Assembly: GCA_949825065.1 (NCBI GenBank)
Contig: OX463839.1
Coordinates: 26,397,734 to 26,461,733, forward strand
DNA length: 64,000 bases
Reading direction: 5' to 3'
Origin: Odontocerum albicorne
Lineage: Eukaryota; Arthropoda; Insecta; Trichoptera; Odontoceridae
Under the pieces are notes generated by a model. It made no database searches. It saw only the letters and a list, made by a program, of their open reading frames with translations, and was not told the origin of the DNA. Positions 1 through 13,829 of this stretch are shown in pieces. Made by a program: the position numbers and the translations under genes. Within the stretch, counting starts at the first letter, position 1. Each line of letters begins with the position of its first letter.

Positions 1-1216
1 GTGAAAATCGGTCAAAATTTTTAAACGTTTCCGCTGATGCGTTAAAATTTCAAGAGAATAGAAAAATACAACACGAATATGAATGAATTTTTCATCTTTT
101 AAGCTTAATAGTCATAAAGACTAAGGAGTGTCCAACTATAAATAATACTGTACAATTTGGTTTATACTATATTATGTGAAAATCGGTCAAAATTGTTAAA
201 CGTTTCCGCTGATGCGTTAAAATTTCAAGATAATAGAAAAATACAACACGAATATGAATTAATTTTTTATCTTTTAAGCTAAATAGTCATATAGACTAAG
301 AGTGGTCCAACTATAAATAATACTGTAAAATTTGGTTTATATTATGAGAAAATCGGTCAAAATTGTTAAACGTTTCCGCTGATGCGTTAAAATTTCAAGA
401 GAATAGAAAAAATACAACACGAATATGAATGCGTTTTTCATATTTTAAGCTTAATAGTCATATAGACTAAGGAGTGTCCAACTATAAATAATACTGTAAA
501 ATTTGGTTTATACTATATTATGTGAAATACGGTCAAAATTGTTAAACGTTTCCGCTGATGCGTTAAAATTTCAAGAGAATAGAAAAATACAACACGAATA
601 TGAATGAATTTTTCATCTTTTAAGCTTAATAGTCATATTGACTAAGGAGTGTCCAACTATAAATAATACTGTAAAATTTCGTTTATACTATATTATGTGA
701 AAATCGGTCAAAATTGTTAAACGTTTCCGCTGATGCGTTAAAATTTCAAGAGAATAGAAAAATACAACACGAATATGAATGAATTTTTCATCTTTAAAGC
801 TTAATAGTCATATAGACTAAGGAGTGTCCAACTATAAATAATACTGTAAAATTTGGTTTATACTATATTATGTGAAAATCGGTCAAAATTGTTAAACGTT
901 TCCGCTGATGCGTTAAAATTTCAAGAGAATAGAAAAATACAACACGAATATGAATGAATTTTTCATCTTTTAAGCTTAATAGTCATATAGACTAAGGAGT
1001 GTCCAACTATAAATAATACTGTACAATTTGGTTTATATTATGAGAAAATCGGTCAAAATTGTTAAACGTTTCCGCTGATGCATTAAAATTTCAAGAGAAT
1101 AGAAATAAACAACACGAATATGAATGCATTTTTCATATTTTAAGCTTAATAGTCATATAGACTAAGGAGTGTCCAACTATAAATAATACTGTACAATTTG
1201 GTTTATACTATATTAT

Positions 1217-4200
1217 GTGAAAATCGGTCAAAATTTTTAAACGTTTCCGCTGATGCGTTAAAATTTCAAGAGAATAGAAAAATACAACACGAATATGAAT
1301 GAATTTTTCATCTTTTAAGCTTAATAGTCATATAGACTAAGGAGTGTCCAACTATAAATAATACTGTAAAATTTGGTTTATACTATATTATGTGAAAATC
1401 GGTCAAAATTGTTAAACGTTTCCGCTGATGCGTTAAAATTTCAAGAGAATAGAAAAAATACAACACGAATATGAATGCGTTTTTCATATTTTAAGCTTAA
1501 AAGTCATATAGACTAAGGAGTGTCCAACTATAAATAATACTGTACAATTTGGTTTATACTATATTATGTGAAAATCGGTCAAAATTGTTAAACGTTTCCG
1601 CTGATGCGTTAAAATTACAAGAGAATAGAAAAATACAACACGAATATGAATGAATTTTTCATCTTTTAAGCTTAATAGTCATATAGACTAAGGAGTGTCC
1701 AACTATAAATAATACTGTACAATTTGGTTTATATTATGAGAAAATCGGTCAAAATTGTTAAACGTTTCCGCTGATGCATTAAAATTTCAAGAGAATAGAA
1801 AAATACAACACGAATATGAATGAATTTTTCATCTTTTAAGCTTAATAGTCATAAAGACTAAGGAGTGTCCAACTATAAATAATACTGTACAATTTGGTTT
1901 ATACTATATTATGTGAAAATCGGTCAAAATTGTTAAACGTTTCCGCTGATGCGTTAAAATTTCAAGATAATAGAAAAATACAACACGAATATGAATTAAT
2001 TTTTTATCTTTTAAGCTAAATAGTCATATAGACTAAGGAGTGCCCAACTATAAATAATACTGTAAAATTTGGTTTATATTATGAGAAAATCAGTCAAAAT
2101 TGTTAAACGTTTCCGCTGATGCGTTAAAATTTCAAGAGAATAGAAAAAATACAACACGAATATGAATGCGTTTTTCATATTTTAAGCATAATAGTCATAT
2201 AGACTAAGGAGTGTCCAACTATAAATAATACTGTAAAATTTGGTTTATACTATATTATGTGAAAATCGGTCAAAATTGTTAAACGTTTCCGCTGATGCGT
2301 TAAAATTTCAAGAGAATAGAAAAATACAACACGAATATGAATGAATTTTTCATCTTTTAAGCTTAATAGTCATATAGACTAAGGAGTGTCCAACTATAAA
2401 TAAAACTGTACAATTTGGTTTATATTATGAGAAAATCGGTCAAAATTGTTAAACGTTTCCGCTGATGCATTAAAATTTCAAGAGAATAGAAAAATACAAC
2501 ACGAATATGAATGCATTTTTCATATTTTAAGCTTAATAGTCATATAAACTAAGGAGTGTCCAACTATAAATAATACTGTAAAATTTGGTTTATACTATAT
2601 TATGTGAAAATCGGTCAAAATTGTTAAACGTTTCCGCTGATGCGTTAAAATTTCAAGAGAATAGAAAAATACAACACGAATATGAATGAATTTTTCATCT
2701 TTTAAGCTTAATAGTCATATAGACTAAGGAGTGTCCAACTATAAATAATACTGTACAATTTGGTTTATATTATGAGAAAATCGGTCAAAATTGTTAAACG
2801 TTTCCGCTGATGCATTAAAATTTCAAGAGAATAGAAAAATACAACACGAATATGAATGCATTTTTCATATTTTAAGCTTAATAGTCATATAAACTAAGGA
2901 GTGTCCAACTATAAATAATACTGTAAAATTTGGTTTATACTATATTATGTGAAAATCGGTCAAAATTGTTAAACGTTTCCGCTGATGCGTTAAAATTTCA
3001 AGAGAATAGAAAAATACAACACGAACATGAATGAATTTTTCATCTTTTAAGCTTAATAGTCATATAGACTAAGGAGTGTCCAACTATAAATAATACTGTA
3101 AAATTTGGTTTATACTATATTATGTGAAAATCGGTCAAAATTGTTAAACGTTTCCGCTGATGCGTTAAAATTTCAAGAGAATAGAAAAATACAACACGAA
3201 TATGAATGAATTTTTCATCTTTTAAGCTTAATAGTCATATAGACTAAGGAGTGTCCAACTATAAATAATACTGTACAATTTGGTTTATATTATGAGAAAA
3301 TCGGTCAAAATTGTTAAACGTTTCCGCTGATGCATTAAAATTTCAAGAGAATAGAAATATACAACACGAATATGAATGCATTTTTCATATTTTAAGCTTA
3401 ATAGTCATATAGACTAAGGAGTGTCCAACTATAAATAATACTGTACAATTTGGTTTATACTATATTATGTGAAAATCGGTCAAAATTTTTAAACGTTTCC
3501 GCTGATGCGTTAAAATTTCAAGAGAATAGAAAAACACAACACGAATATGAATGAATTTTTTATCTTTTAAGCTTAATAGTCATATAGACTAAGGAGTGTC
3601 CAACTATAAATAATACTGTAAAATTTGGTTTATACTATATTATGTGAAAATCGGTCAAAATTGTTAAACGTTTCCGCTGATGCGATAAAATTTCAAGAGA
3701 ATAGAAAAAATACAACACGAATATGAATGCGTTTTTCATATTTTAAGCTTAAAAGTCATATAGACTAAGGAGTGTCCAACTATAAATAATACTGTAAAAT
3801 TTGGTTTATACTATATTATGTGAAAATCGGTCAAAATTGTTAAACGTTTCCGCTGATGCGTTTAAATTACAAGAAAATAGAAAAATACAACACGAATATG
3901 AATGAATTTTTCATCTTTTAAGCTTAATAGTCATATAGACTAAGGAGTGTCCAACTATAAATAATACTGTACAATTTGGTTTATATTATGAGAAAATCGG
4001 TCAAAATTGTTAAACGTTTCCGCTGATGTGTTAAAATTTCAAGAGAATAGAAAAATACAACACGAATATGAATGCATTTTTCATATTTTAAGCTTAATAG
4101 TCATATAGACTAAGGAGTGTCCAACTATAAATAATACTGTACAATTTGGTTTATACTATATTATGTGAAAATCGGTCAAAATTGTTAAACGTTTCCGCTG

Positions 4201-7200
4201 ATGCGTTAAAATTTCAAGATAATAGAAAAATACAACACGAATATGAATGAATTTTTCATCTATTAAGCTTAATAGTCATATAGACTAAGGAGTGTCCAAC
4301 TATAAACAATACTGTAAAATTTGGTTTATACTATATTATGTGAAAATCGGTCAAAATTGTTAAACGTTTCCGCTGATGCGTTAAAACTTCAAGAGAATAG
4401 AAAAATACAACACGAATATGAATGAATTTTTCATCTTTTAAGCTTAATAGTCATATAGACTAAGGAGTGTCCAACTATAAATAATACTGTACAATTTGGT
4501 TTATATTATGAGAAAATCGGTCAAAATTGTTAAACGTTTCCGCTGATGCATTAAAATTTCAAGAGAATAGAAAAATACAACACGAATATGAATGAATTTT
4601 TTATCTTTTAAGCTTAATAGTCATATAGACTAAGGAGTGTCCAACTATAAATAATACTGTAAAATTTGGTTTATACTATATTATGTGAAAATCGGTCAAA
4701 ATTGTTAAACGTTTCCGCTGATGCGTTAAAATTTCAAGAGAATAGAAAAATACAACACGAATATGAATGAATTTTTCATCTTTTAAGCTTAATAGTCATA
4801 TAGACTAAGGAGTGTCCAACTATAAATAATACTGTACAATTTGGTTTATATTATGAGAAAATCGGTCAAAATTGTTAAACATTTCCGCTGATGCATTAAA
4901 ATTTCAAGAGAATAGAAAAATACAACACGAATATGAATGCATTTTTCATATTTTAAGCTTAATAGTCATATAGACTAAGGAGTGTCCAACTATAAATAAT
5001 ACTGTAAAATTTGGTTTATACTATATTATGTGAAAATCGGTCAAAATTGTTAAACGTTTCCGCTGATGTGTTAAAATTTCAAGAGAATAGAAAAATACAA
5101 CACGAATATGAATGCGTTTTTCATATTTTAAGCTTAATTGTCATATAGACTAAGGAGTGTCCAACTATAAATAATACTGTACAATTTGGTTTATATTATG
5201 AGAAAATCGGTCAAAATTGTTAAACATTTCCGCTGATGCATTAAAATTTCAAGAGAATAGAAAAATACAACACGAATATGAATGCGTTTTTCATATTTTA
5301 AGCTTAATAGTCATATAGACTAAGGAGTGTCCAACTATAAATAATGCTGTACAATTTGGTTTATATTATGAGAAAATCGGTCAAAATTGTTAAACGTTTC
5401 CGCTGATGCATTAAAATTTCAAGAGAATAGAAAAATACAACACGAATATGAATGAATTTTTCATCTTTTAAGCTTAATAGTCATATAGACTAAGGAGTGT
5501 CCAACTATAAATAATACTGTACAATTTGGTTTATACTATATTATGTGAAAATCGGTCAAAATTTTTAAACGTTTCCGCTGATGCGTTAAAATTTCAAGAG
5601 AATAGAAAAATACAACACGAATATGAATGAATTTTTCATCTTTTAAGCTTAATAGTCATATAGACTAAGGAGTGTCCAACTATAAATAATACTGTAAAAT
5701 TTGGTTTATACTATATTATGTGAAAATCGGTCAAAATTGTTAAACGTTTCCGCTGATGCGTTAAAATTTCAAGAGAATAGAAAAAATACAACACGAATAT
5801 GAATGCGTTTTTCATATTTTAAGCTTAAAAGTCATATAGACTAAGGAGTGTCCAACTATAAATAATACTGTACAATTTGGTTTATACTATATTATGTGAA
5901 AATCGGTCAAAATTGTTAAACGTTTCCGCTGATGCGTTAAAATTACAAGAGAATAGAAAAATACAACACGAATATGAATGAATTTTTCATCTTTTAAGCT
6001 TAATAGTCATATAGACTAAGGAGTGTCCAACTATAAATAATACTGTACAATTTGGTTTATATTATGAAAAAATCGGTAAAAATTGTTAAACGTTTCCGCT
6101 GATGCATTAAAATTTCAAGAGAATAGAAAAATACAACACGAATATGAATGAATTTTTCATCTTTTAAGCTTAATAGTCATAAAGACTAAGGAGTGTCCAA
6201 CTATAAATAATACTGTACAATTTGGTTTATACTATATTATGTGAAAATCGGTCAAAATTGTTAAACGTTTCCGCTGATGCGTTAAAATTTCAAGATAATA
6301 GAAAAATACAACACGAATATGAATTAATTTTTAATCTTTTAAGCTAAATAGTCATATAGACTAAGGAGTGTCCAACTATAAATAATACTGTAAAATTTGG
6401 TTTATATTATGAGAAAATCAGTCAAAATTGTTAAACGTTTCCGCTGATGCGTTAAAATTTCAAGAGAATAGAAAAAATACAACACGAATATGAATGCGTT
6501 TTTCATATTTTAAGCATAATAGTCATATAGACTAAGGAGTGTCCAACTATAAATAATACTGTAAAATTTGGTTTATACTATATTATGTGAAAATCGGTCA
6601 AAATTGTTAAACGTTTCCGCTGATGCGTTAAAATTTCAAGAGAATAGAAAAATACAACACGAATATGAATGAATTTTTCATCTTTTAAGCTTAATAGTCA
6701 TATAGACTAAGGAGTGTCCAACTATAAATAATACTGTACAATTTGGTTTATATTATGAGAAAATCGGTCAAAATTGTTAAACGTTTCCGCTGATGCATTA
6801 AAATTTCAAGAGAATAGAAAAATACAACACGAATATGAATGCATTTTTCATATTTTAAGCTTAATAGTCATATAAACTAAGAAGTGTCCAACTATAAATA
6901 ATACTGTAAAATTTGGTTTATACTATATTATGTGAAAATCGGTCAAAATTGTTAAACGTTTCCGCTGATGCGTTAAAATTTCAAGAGAATAGAAAAATAC
7001 AACACAATTATGAATGAATTTTTCATCTTTTAAGCTTAATAGTCATATAGACTAAGGAGTGTCCAACTATAAATAATACTGTACAATTTGGTTTATATTA
7101 TGAGAAAATCGGTCAAAATTGTTAAACGTTTCCGCTGATGCATTAAAATTTCAAGAGAATAGAAAAATACAACACGAATATGAATGCATTTTTCATATTT

Positions 7201-8316
7201 TAAGCTTAATAGTCATATAAACTAAGGAGTGTCCAACTATAAATAATACTGTACAATTTGGTTTATACTATATTATGTGAAAATCGGTCAAAATTGTTAA
7301 ACGTTTCCGCTGATGCGTTAAAATTTCAAGAGAATAGAAAAATACAACACGAACATGAATGAATTTTTCATCTTTTAAGCTTAATAGTCATATAGACTAA
7401 GGAGTGTCCAACTATAAATAATACTGTAAAATTTGGTTTATACTATATTATGTGAAAATCGGTCAAAATTGTTAAACGTTTCCGCTGATGCGTTAAAATT
7501 TCAAGAGAATAGAAAAATACAACACGAATATGAATGAATTTTTCATCTTTTAAGCTTAATAGTCATATAGACTAAGGAGTGTCCAACTATAAATAATACT
7601 GTACAATTTGGTTTATATTATGAGAAAATCGGTCAAAATTGTTAAACGTTTCCGCTGATGCATTAAAATTTCAAGAGAATAGAAATATACAACACGAATA
7701 TGAATGCATTTTTCATATTTTAAGCTTAATAGTCATATAGACTAAGGAGTGTCCAACTATAAATAATACTGTACAATTTGGTTTATACTATATTATGTGA
7801 AAATCGGTCAAAATTTTTAAACGTTTCCGCTGATGCGTTAAAATTTCAAGAGAATAGAAAAATACAACACGAATATGAATGAATTTTTTATCTTTTAAGC
7901 TTAATAGTCATATAGACTAAGGAGTGTCCAACTATAAATAATACTGTAAAATTTGGTTTATACTATATTATGTGAAAATCGGTCAAAATTGTTAAACGTT
8001 TCCGCTGATGCGTTTAAATTACAAGAAAATAGAAAAATACAACACGAATATGAATGAATTTTTCATCTTTTAAGCTTAATAGTCATATAGACTAAGGAGT
8101 GTCCAACTATAAATAATACTGTACAATTTGGTTTATATTATGAGAAAATCGGTCAAAATTGTTAAACGTTTCCGCTGATGTGTTAAAATTTCAAGAGAAT
8201 AGAAAAATACAACACGAATATGAATGCATTTTTCATATTTTAAGCTTAATAGTCATATAGACTAAGGAGTGTCCAACTATAAATAATACTGTACAATTTG
8301 GTTTATACTATATTAT
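1217..8316. repeat. Higher-order duplication inside the satellite, offset 4,328 bp (25 monomers)
   Basis: Monomers starting at 1217 through about 4164 recur from 5545 through about 8316. Private variants recur at exactly 4,328 bp: agctaaatag (about 2010 and 6340), aagcata (2184 and 6512), aaaatcagtc (about 2087 and 6415) and cacgaacatg (about 3020 and 7348). The second copy lacks one 176-bp monomer (the one at 3644), so later markers such as cgtttaaattac (3859 and 8011) are offset by 4,152 bp. Within each copy, a subset of monomers also matches at about 12-13 units. This is a block copy of a multi-monomer unit, as unequal exchange or conversion would make. Confidence 0.85.
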
Positions 8317-10226
8317 GTGAAAATCGGTCAAAATTGTTAAACGTTTCCTTTGATGCGTTAAAATTTCAAGAGAATAGAAAAATACAACACGAATATGAAT
8401 GAATTTTTTATCTTTTAAGCTTAATAGTCATATAGACTGAGGAGTGTCCAACTATAAATAATACTGTAAAATTTAGTTTATACTATATTATGTGAAAATC
8501 GGTCAAAATTGTTAAACGTTTCCGCTGATGCGTTAAAATTTCAAGAGAATAGAAAAATACAACACGAATATGAATGAATTTTTCATCTTTTAAGCTTAAT
8601 AGTCATATAGACTAAGGAGTGTCCAACTATAAATAATACTGTACAATTTGGTTTATATTATGAGAAAATCGGTCAAAATTGTTAAACATTTCCGCTGATG
8701 CATTAAAATTTCAAGAGAATAGAAAAATACAACACGAATATGAATGCATTTTTCATATTTTAAGCTTAATAGCCATATAGACTAAGGAGTGTCCAACTAT
8801 AAATAATACTGTAAAATTTGGTTTATACTATATTATGTGAAAATCGGTCAAAATTGTTAAACGTTTCCGCTGATGCATTAAAATTTCAAGAGAATAGAAA
8901 AATACAACACGAATATGAATGCATTTTTCATATTTTAAGCTTAATAGTCATATAGACTAAGGAGTGTCCAACTATAAATAATACTGTACAATTTGGTTTA
9001 TACTATATTATGTGAAAATCGGTCAAAATTGTTAAACGTTTCCGCTGATGCGTTAAAATTTCAAGATAATAGAAAAATACAACACGAATATGAATGAATT
9101 TTTCATCTTTTAAGCTTAATAGTCATATAGACTAAGGAGTGTCCAACTATAAACAATACTGTAAAATTTGGTTTATACTATATTATGTGAAAATCGGTCA
9201 AAATTGTTAAACGTTTCCGCTGATGCGTTAAAACTTCAAGAGAATAGAAAAATACAACACGAATATGAATGAATTTTTCATCTTTTAAGCTTAATAGTCA
9301 TATAGACTAAGGAGTGTCCAACTATAAATAATACTGTACAATTTGGTTTATATTATGAGAAAAGCGGTCAAAATTGTTAAACGTTTCCGCTGATGCATTA
9401 AAATTTCAAGAGAATAGAAAAATACAACACGAATATGAATGCATTTTTCATATTTTAAGCTTAATAGTCATATAGACTAAGGAGTGTCCAACTATAAATA
9501 ATACTGTACAATTTGGTTTATACTATATTATGTGAAAATCGGTCAAAATTGTTAAACGTTTCCTTTAATGCGTTAAAATTTCAAGAGAATAGAAAAATAC
9601 AACACGAATATGAATGAATTTTTTATCTTTTAAGCTTAATAGTCATATAGACTGAGGAGTGTCCAACTATAAATAATACTGTAAAATTTGGTTTATACTA
9701 TATTATGTGAAAATCGGTCAAAATTGTTAAACGTTTCCGCTGATGCGTTAAAATTTCAAGAGAATAGAAAAATACAACACGAATATGAATGAATTTTTCA
9801 TCTTTTAAGCTTAATAGTCATATAGACTAAGGAGTGTCCAACTATAAATAATACTGTACAATTTGGTTTATATTATGAGAAAATCGGTCAAAATTGTTAA
9901 ACATTTCCGCTGATGCATTAAAATTTCAAGAGAATTGAAAAATACAACACGAATATGAATGCATTTTTCATATTTTAAGCTTAATAGCCATATAGACTAA
10001 GGAGTGTCCAACTATAAATAATACTGTAAAATTTGGTTTATACTATATTATGTGAAAATCGGTCAAAATTGTTAAACGTTTCCGCTGATGTGTTAAAATT
10101 TCAAGAGAATAGAAAAATACAACACGAATATGAATGCGTTTTTCATATTTTAAGCTTTATAGTCATATAGACTAAGGAGTGTCCAACTATAAATAATACT
10201 GTACAATTTGGTTTATACTATATTAT
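8317..10226. repeat. Seven-monomer duplication inside the satellite, offset 1,215 bp
   Basis: The monomer group 8317-9011 recurs at 9532-10226. Shared private variants are cgtttcctttgatg/cctttaatg (8343 and 9558), gactgaggagtg (8434 and 9649) and aatagccatat (about 8769 and 9985). The offset equals seven monomers and differs from the 4,328-bp unit, so the array has no single higher-order period. Confidence 0.8.
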
Positions 10227-13200
10227 GTGAAAATCGGTCAAAATTGTTAAACGTTTCCGCTGATGCGTTAAAATTTCAAGAGAATAGAAAAATACAACAC
10301 GAATATGAATGAATTTTTCATCTTTTAAGCTTAATAGTCATATAGACTAAGGAGTGTCCAACTATAAACAATACTGTAAAATTTGGTTTATACTATATTA
10401 TGTGAAAATCGGTCAAAATTGTTAAACGTTTCCGCTGATGCGTTAAAACTTCAAGAGAATAGAAAAATACAACACGAATATGAATGAATTTTTCATCTTT
10501 TAAGCTTAATAGTCATATAGACTAAGGAGTGTCCAACTATAAATAATACTGTACAATTTGGTTTATATTATGAGAAAATCGGTCAAAATTGTTAAACGTT
10601 TCCGCTGATGCATTAAAATTTCAAGAGAATAGAAAAATACAACACGAATATGAATGCATTTTTCATATTTTAAGCTTAATAGTCATATAGACTAAGGAGT
10701 TTCCAACTATAAATAATACTGTACAATTTGGTTTATACTATATTATGTGAAAATCGGTCAAAATTGTTAAACGTTTCCGCTGATGCGTTAAAATTTCAAG
10801 AGAATAGAAAAATACAACACGAATATGAATGAATTTTTTATCTTTTAAGCTTAATAGTCATATAGACTAAGGAGTTTCCAACTATAAATAATACTGTACA
10901 ATTTGGTTTATACTATATTATGTGAAAATCGGTCAAAATTGTTAAACGTTTCCGCTGATGCGTTAAAATTTCAAGAGAATAGAAAATACAACACGAATAT
11001 GAATGAATTTTTCATCTTTTAAGCTTAATAGTCATATAGACTAAGGAGTGTCCAACTATAAATAATACTGTACAATTTGGTTTATATTATGAGAAAATCG
11101 GTCAAAATTGTTAAACATTTCCGCTGATGCATTAAAATTCAAGAGAATAGAAAAATACAACACGAATATGAATGCATTTTTCATATTTTAAGCTTAATAG
11201 TCATATAGACTAAGGAGTGTCCAACTATAAATAATACTGTAAAATTTGGTTTATACTATATTATGTGAAAATCGGTCAAAATTGTTAAACGTTTCCGCTG
11301 ATGTGTTAAAATTTCAAGAGAATAGAAAAATACAACACGAATATGAATGCTTTTTTCATATTTTAAGCTTAATTGTCATATAGACTAAGGAGTGTCCAAC
11401 TATAAATAATACTGTACAATTTGGTTTATATTATGAGAAAATCGGTCAAAATTGTTAAACATTTCCGCTGATGCATTAAAATTTCAAGAGAATAGAAAAT
11501 ACAACACGAATATGAATGCGTTTTTCATATTTTAAGCTTAATAGTCATATAGACTAAGGAGTGTCCAACTATAAATAATGCTGTACAATTTGGTTTATAT
11601 TATGAGAAAATCGGTCAAAACTGTTAAACGTTTCCGCTGATGCATTAAAATTTCAAAAGAATAGAAAAATACAACACGAATATGAATGCATTTTTCATAT
11701 TTTAAGCTTAATAGTCATATAGACTAAGGAGTGTCCAACTATAAATAATACTGTAAAATTTGGTTTATACTATATTATGTGAAAATCGGTCAAAATTGTT
11801 AAACGTTTCCGCTGATGCGTTAAAATTTCAAGAGAATAGAAAAATACAACACGAATATGAATGAATTTTTCATCTTTTAAGCTTAATAGTCATATAGACT
11901 AAGGAGTGTCCAACAATAAATAATACTGTAAAATTTGGTTTATATTATGAGAAAATCGGTCAAAATTGTTAAACGTTTCCGCTGATGCATTAAAATTTCA
12001 AGAGAATAGAAAAATACAACACGAATATGAATGCGTTTTTCATATTTTAAGCTTAATAGTCATATAGACTAAGGAGTGTCCAACTATAAATAATACTGTA
12101 CAATTTGGTTTATACTATATTATGTGAAAATCGGTCAAAATTGTTAAACGTTTCCGCTGATGCGTTAAAATTTCAAGAGAATAGAAAAATACAACACGAA
12201 TATGAATGAATTTTTCATCTTTTAAGCTTAATAGTCATATAGACTAAGGAGTGTCCAACTATAAACAATACTGTAAAATTTGGTTTATACTATATTATGT
12301 GAAAATCGGTCAAAATTGTTAAACGTTTCCGCTGATGCGTTAAAACTTCAAGAGAATAGAAAAATACAACACGAATATGAATGAATTTTTCATCTTTTAA
12401 GCTTAATAGTCATATAGACTAAGGAGTGTCCAACTATAAATAATACTGTACAATTTGGTTTATATTATGAGAAAATCGGTCAAAATTGTTAAACGTTTCC
12501 GCTGATGCATTAAATTTCAAGAGAATAGAAAAATACAACACGAATATGAATGCTTTTTTCATATTTTAAGCTTAATAGTCATATAGACTAAGGAGTGTCC
12601 AACTATAAATAATACTGTACAATTTGGTTTATACTATATTATGTGAAAATCGGTCAAAATTTTTAAACGTTTCCGCTGATGCGTTAAAATTTCAAGAGAA
12701 TAGAAAAATACAACACGAATATGAATGAATTTTTTATCTTTTAAGCTTAATAGTCATATAGACTAAGGAGTGTCCAACTATAAATAATACTGTAAAATTT
12801 AGTTTATACTATATTATGTGAAAATCGGTCAAAATTGTTAAACGTTTCCGCTGATGCGTTAAAATTTTAAGAGAATAGAAAAATACAACACGAATATGAA
12901 TGAATTTTTCATCTTTTAAGCTTAATAGTCATATAGACTAAGGAGTGTCCAACTATAAATAATACTGTACAATTTGGTTTATATTATGAGAAAATCGGTC
13001 AAAATTGTTAAACATTTCCGCTGATGCATTAAAATTTCAAGAGAATAGAAAAATACAACACGAATATGAATGCATTTTTCATATTTTAAGCTTAATAGTC
13101 ATATAGACTAAGGAGTGTCCAACTATAAATAATACTGTACAATTTGGTTTATACTATATTATGTGAAAATCGGTCAAAATTGTTAAACGTTTCCGCTGAT

Positions 13201-13829
13201 GCGTTAAAATTTCAAGATAATAGAAAAATACAACACGAATATGAATGAATTTTTCATCTATTAAGCTTAATAGTCATATAGACTAAGGAGTGTCCAACTA
13301 TAAACAATACTGTAAAATTTGGTTTATACTATATTATGTGAAAATCGGTCAAAATTGTTAAACGTTTCCGCTGATGCGTTAAAACTTCAAGAGAATAGAA
13401 AAATACAACACGAATATGAATGAATTTTTCATCTTTTAAGCTTAATAGTCATATAGACTAAGGAGTGTCCAACTATAAATAATACTGTACAATTTGGTTT
13501 ATATTATGAGAAAATCGGTCAAAATTGTTAAACGTTTCCGCTGATGCATTAAAATTTCAAGAGAATAGAAAAATACAACACGAATATGAATGCATTTTTC
13601 ATATTTTAAGCTTAATAGTCATATAGACTAAGGAGTGTCCAACTTTAAATAATACTGTACAATTTGGTTTATACTATATTATGTGAAAATCGGTCAAAAT
13701 TGTTAAACGTTTCCTTTGATGCGTTAAAATTTCAAGAGAATAGAAAAATACAACACGAATATGAATGCATTTTTCATATTTTAAGCTTAATAGTCATATA
13801 GACTAAGGAGTGTCCAACTATAAATAATA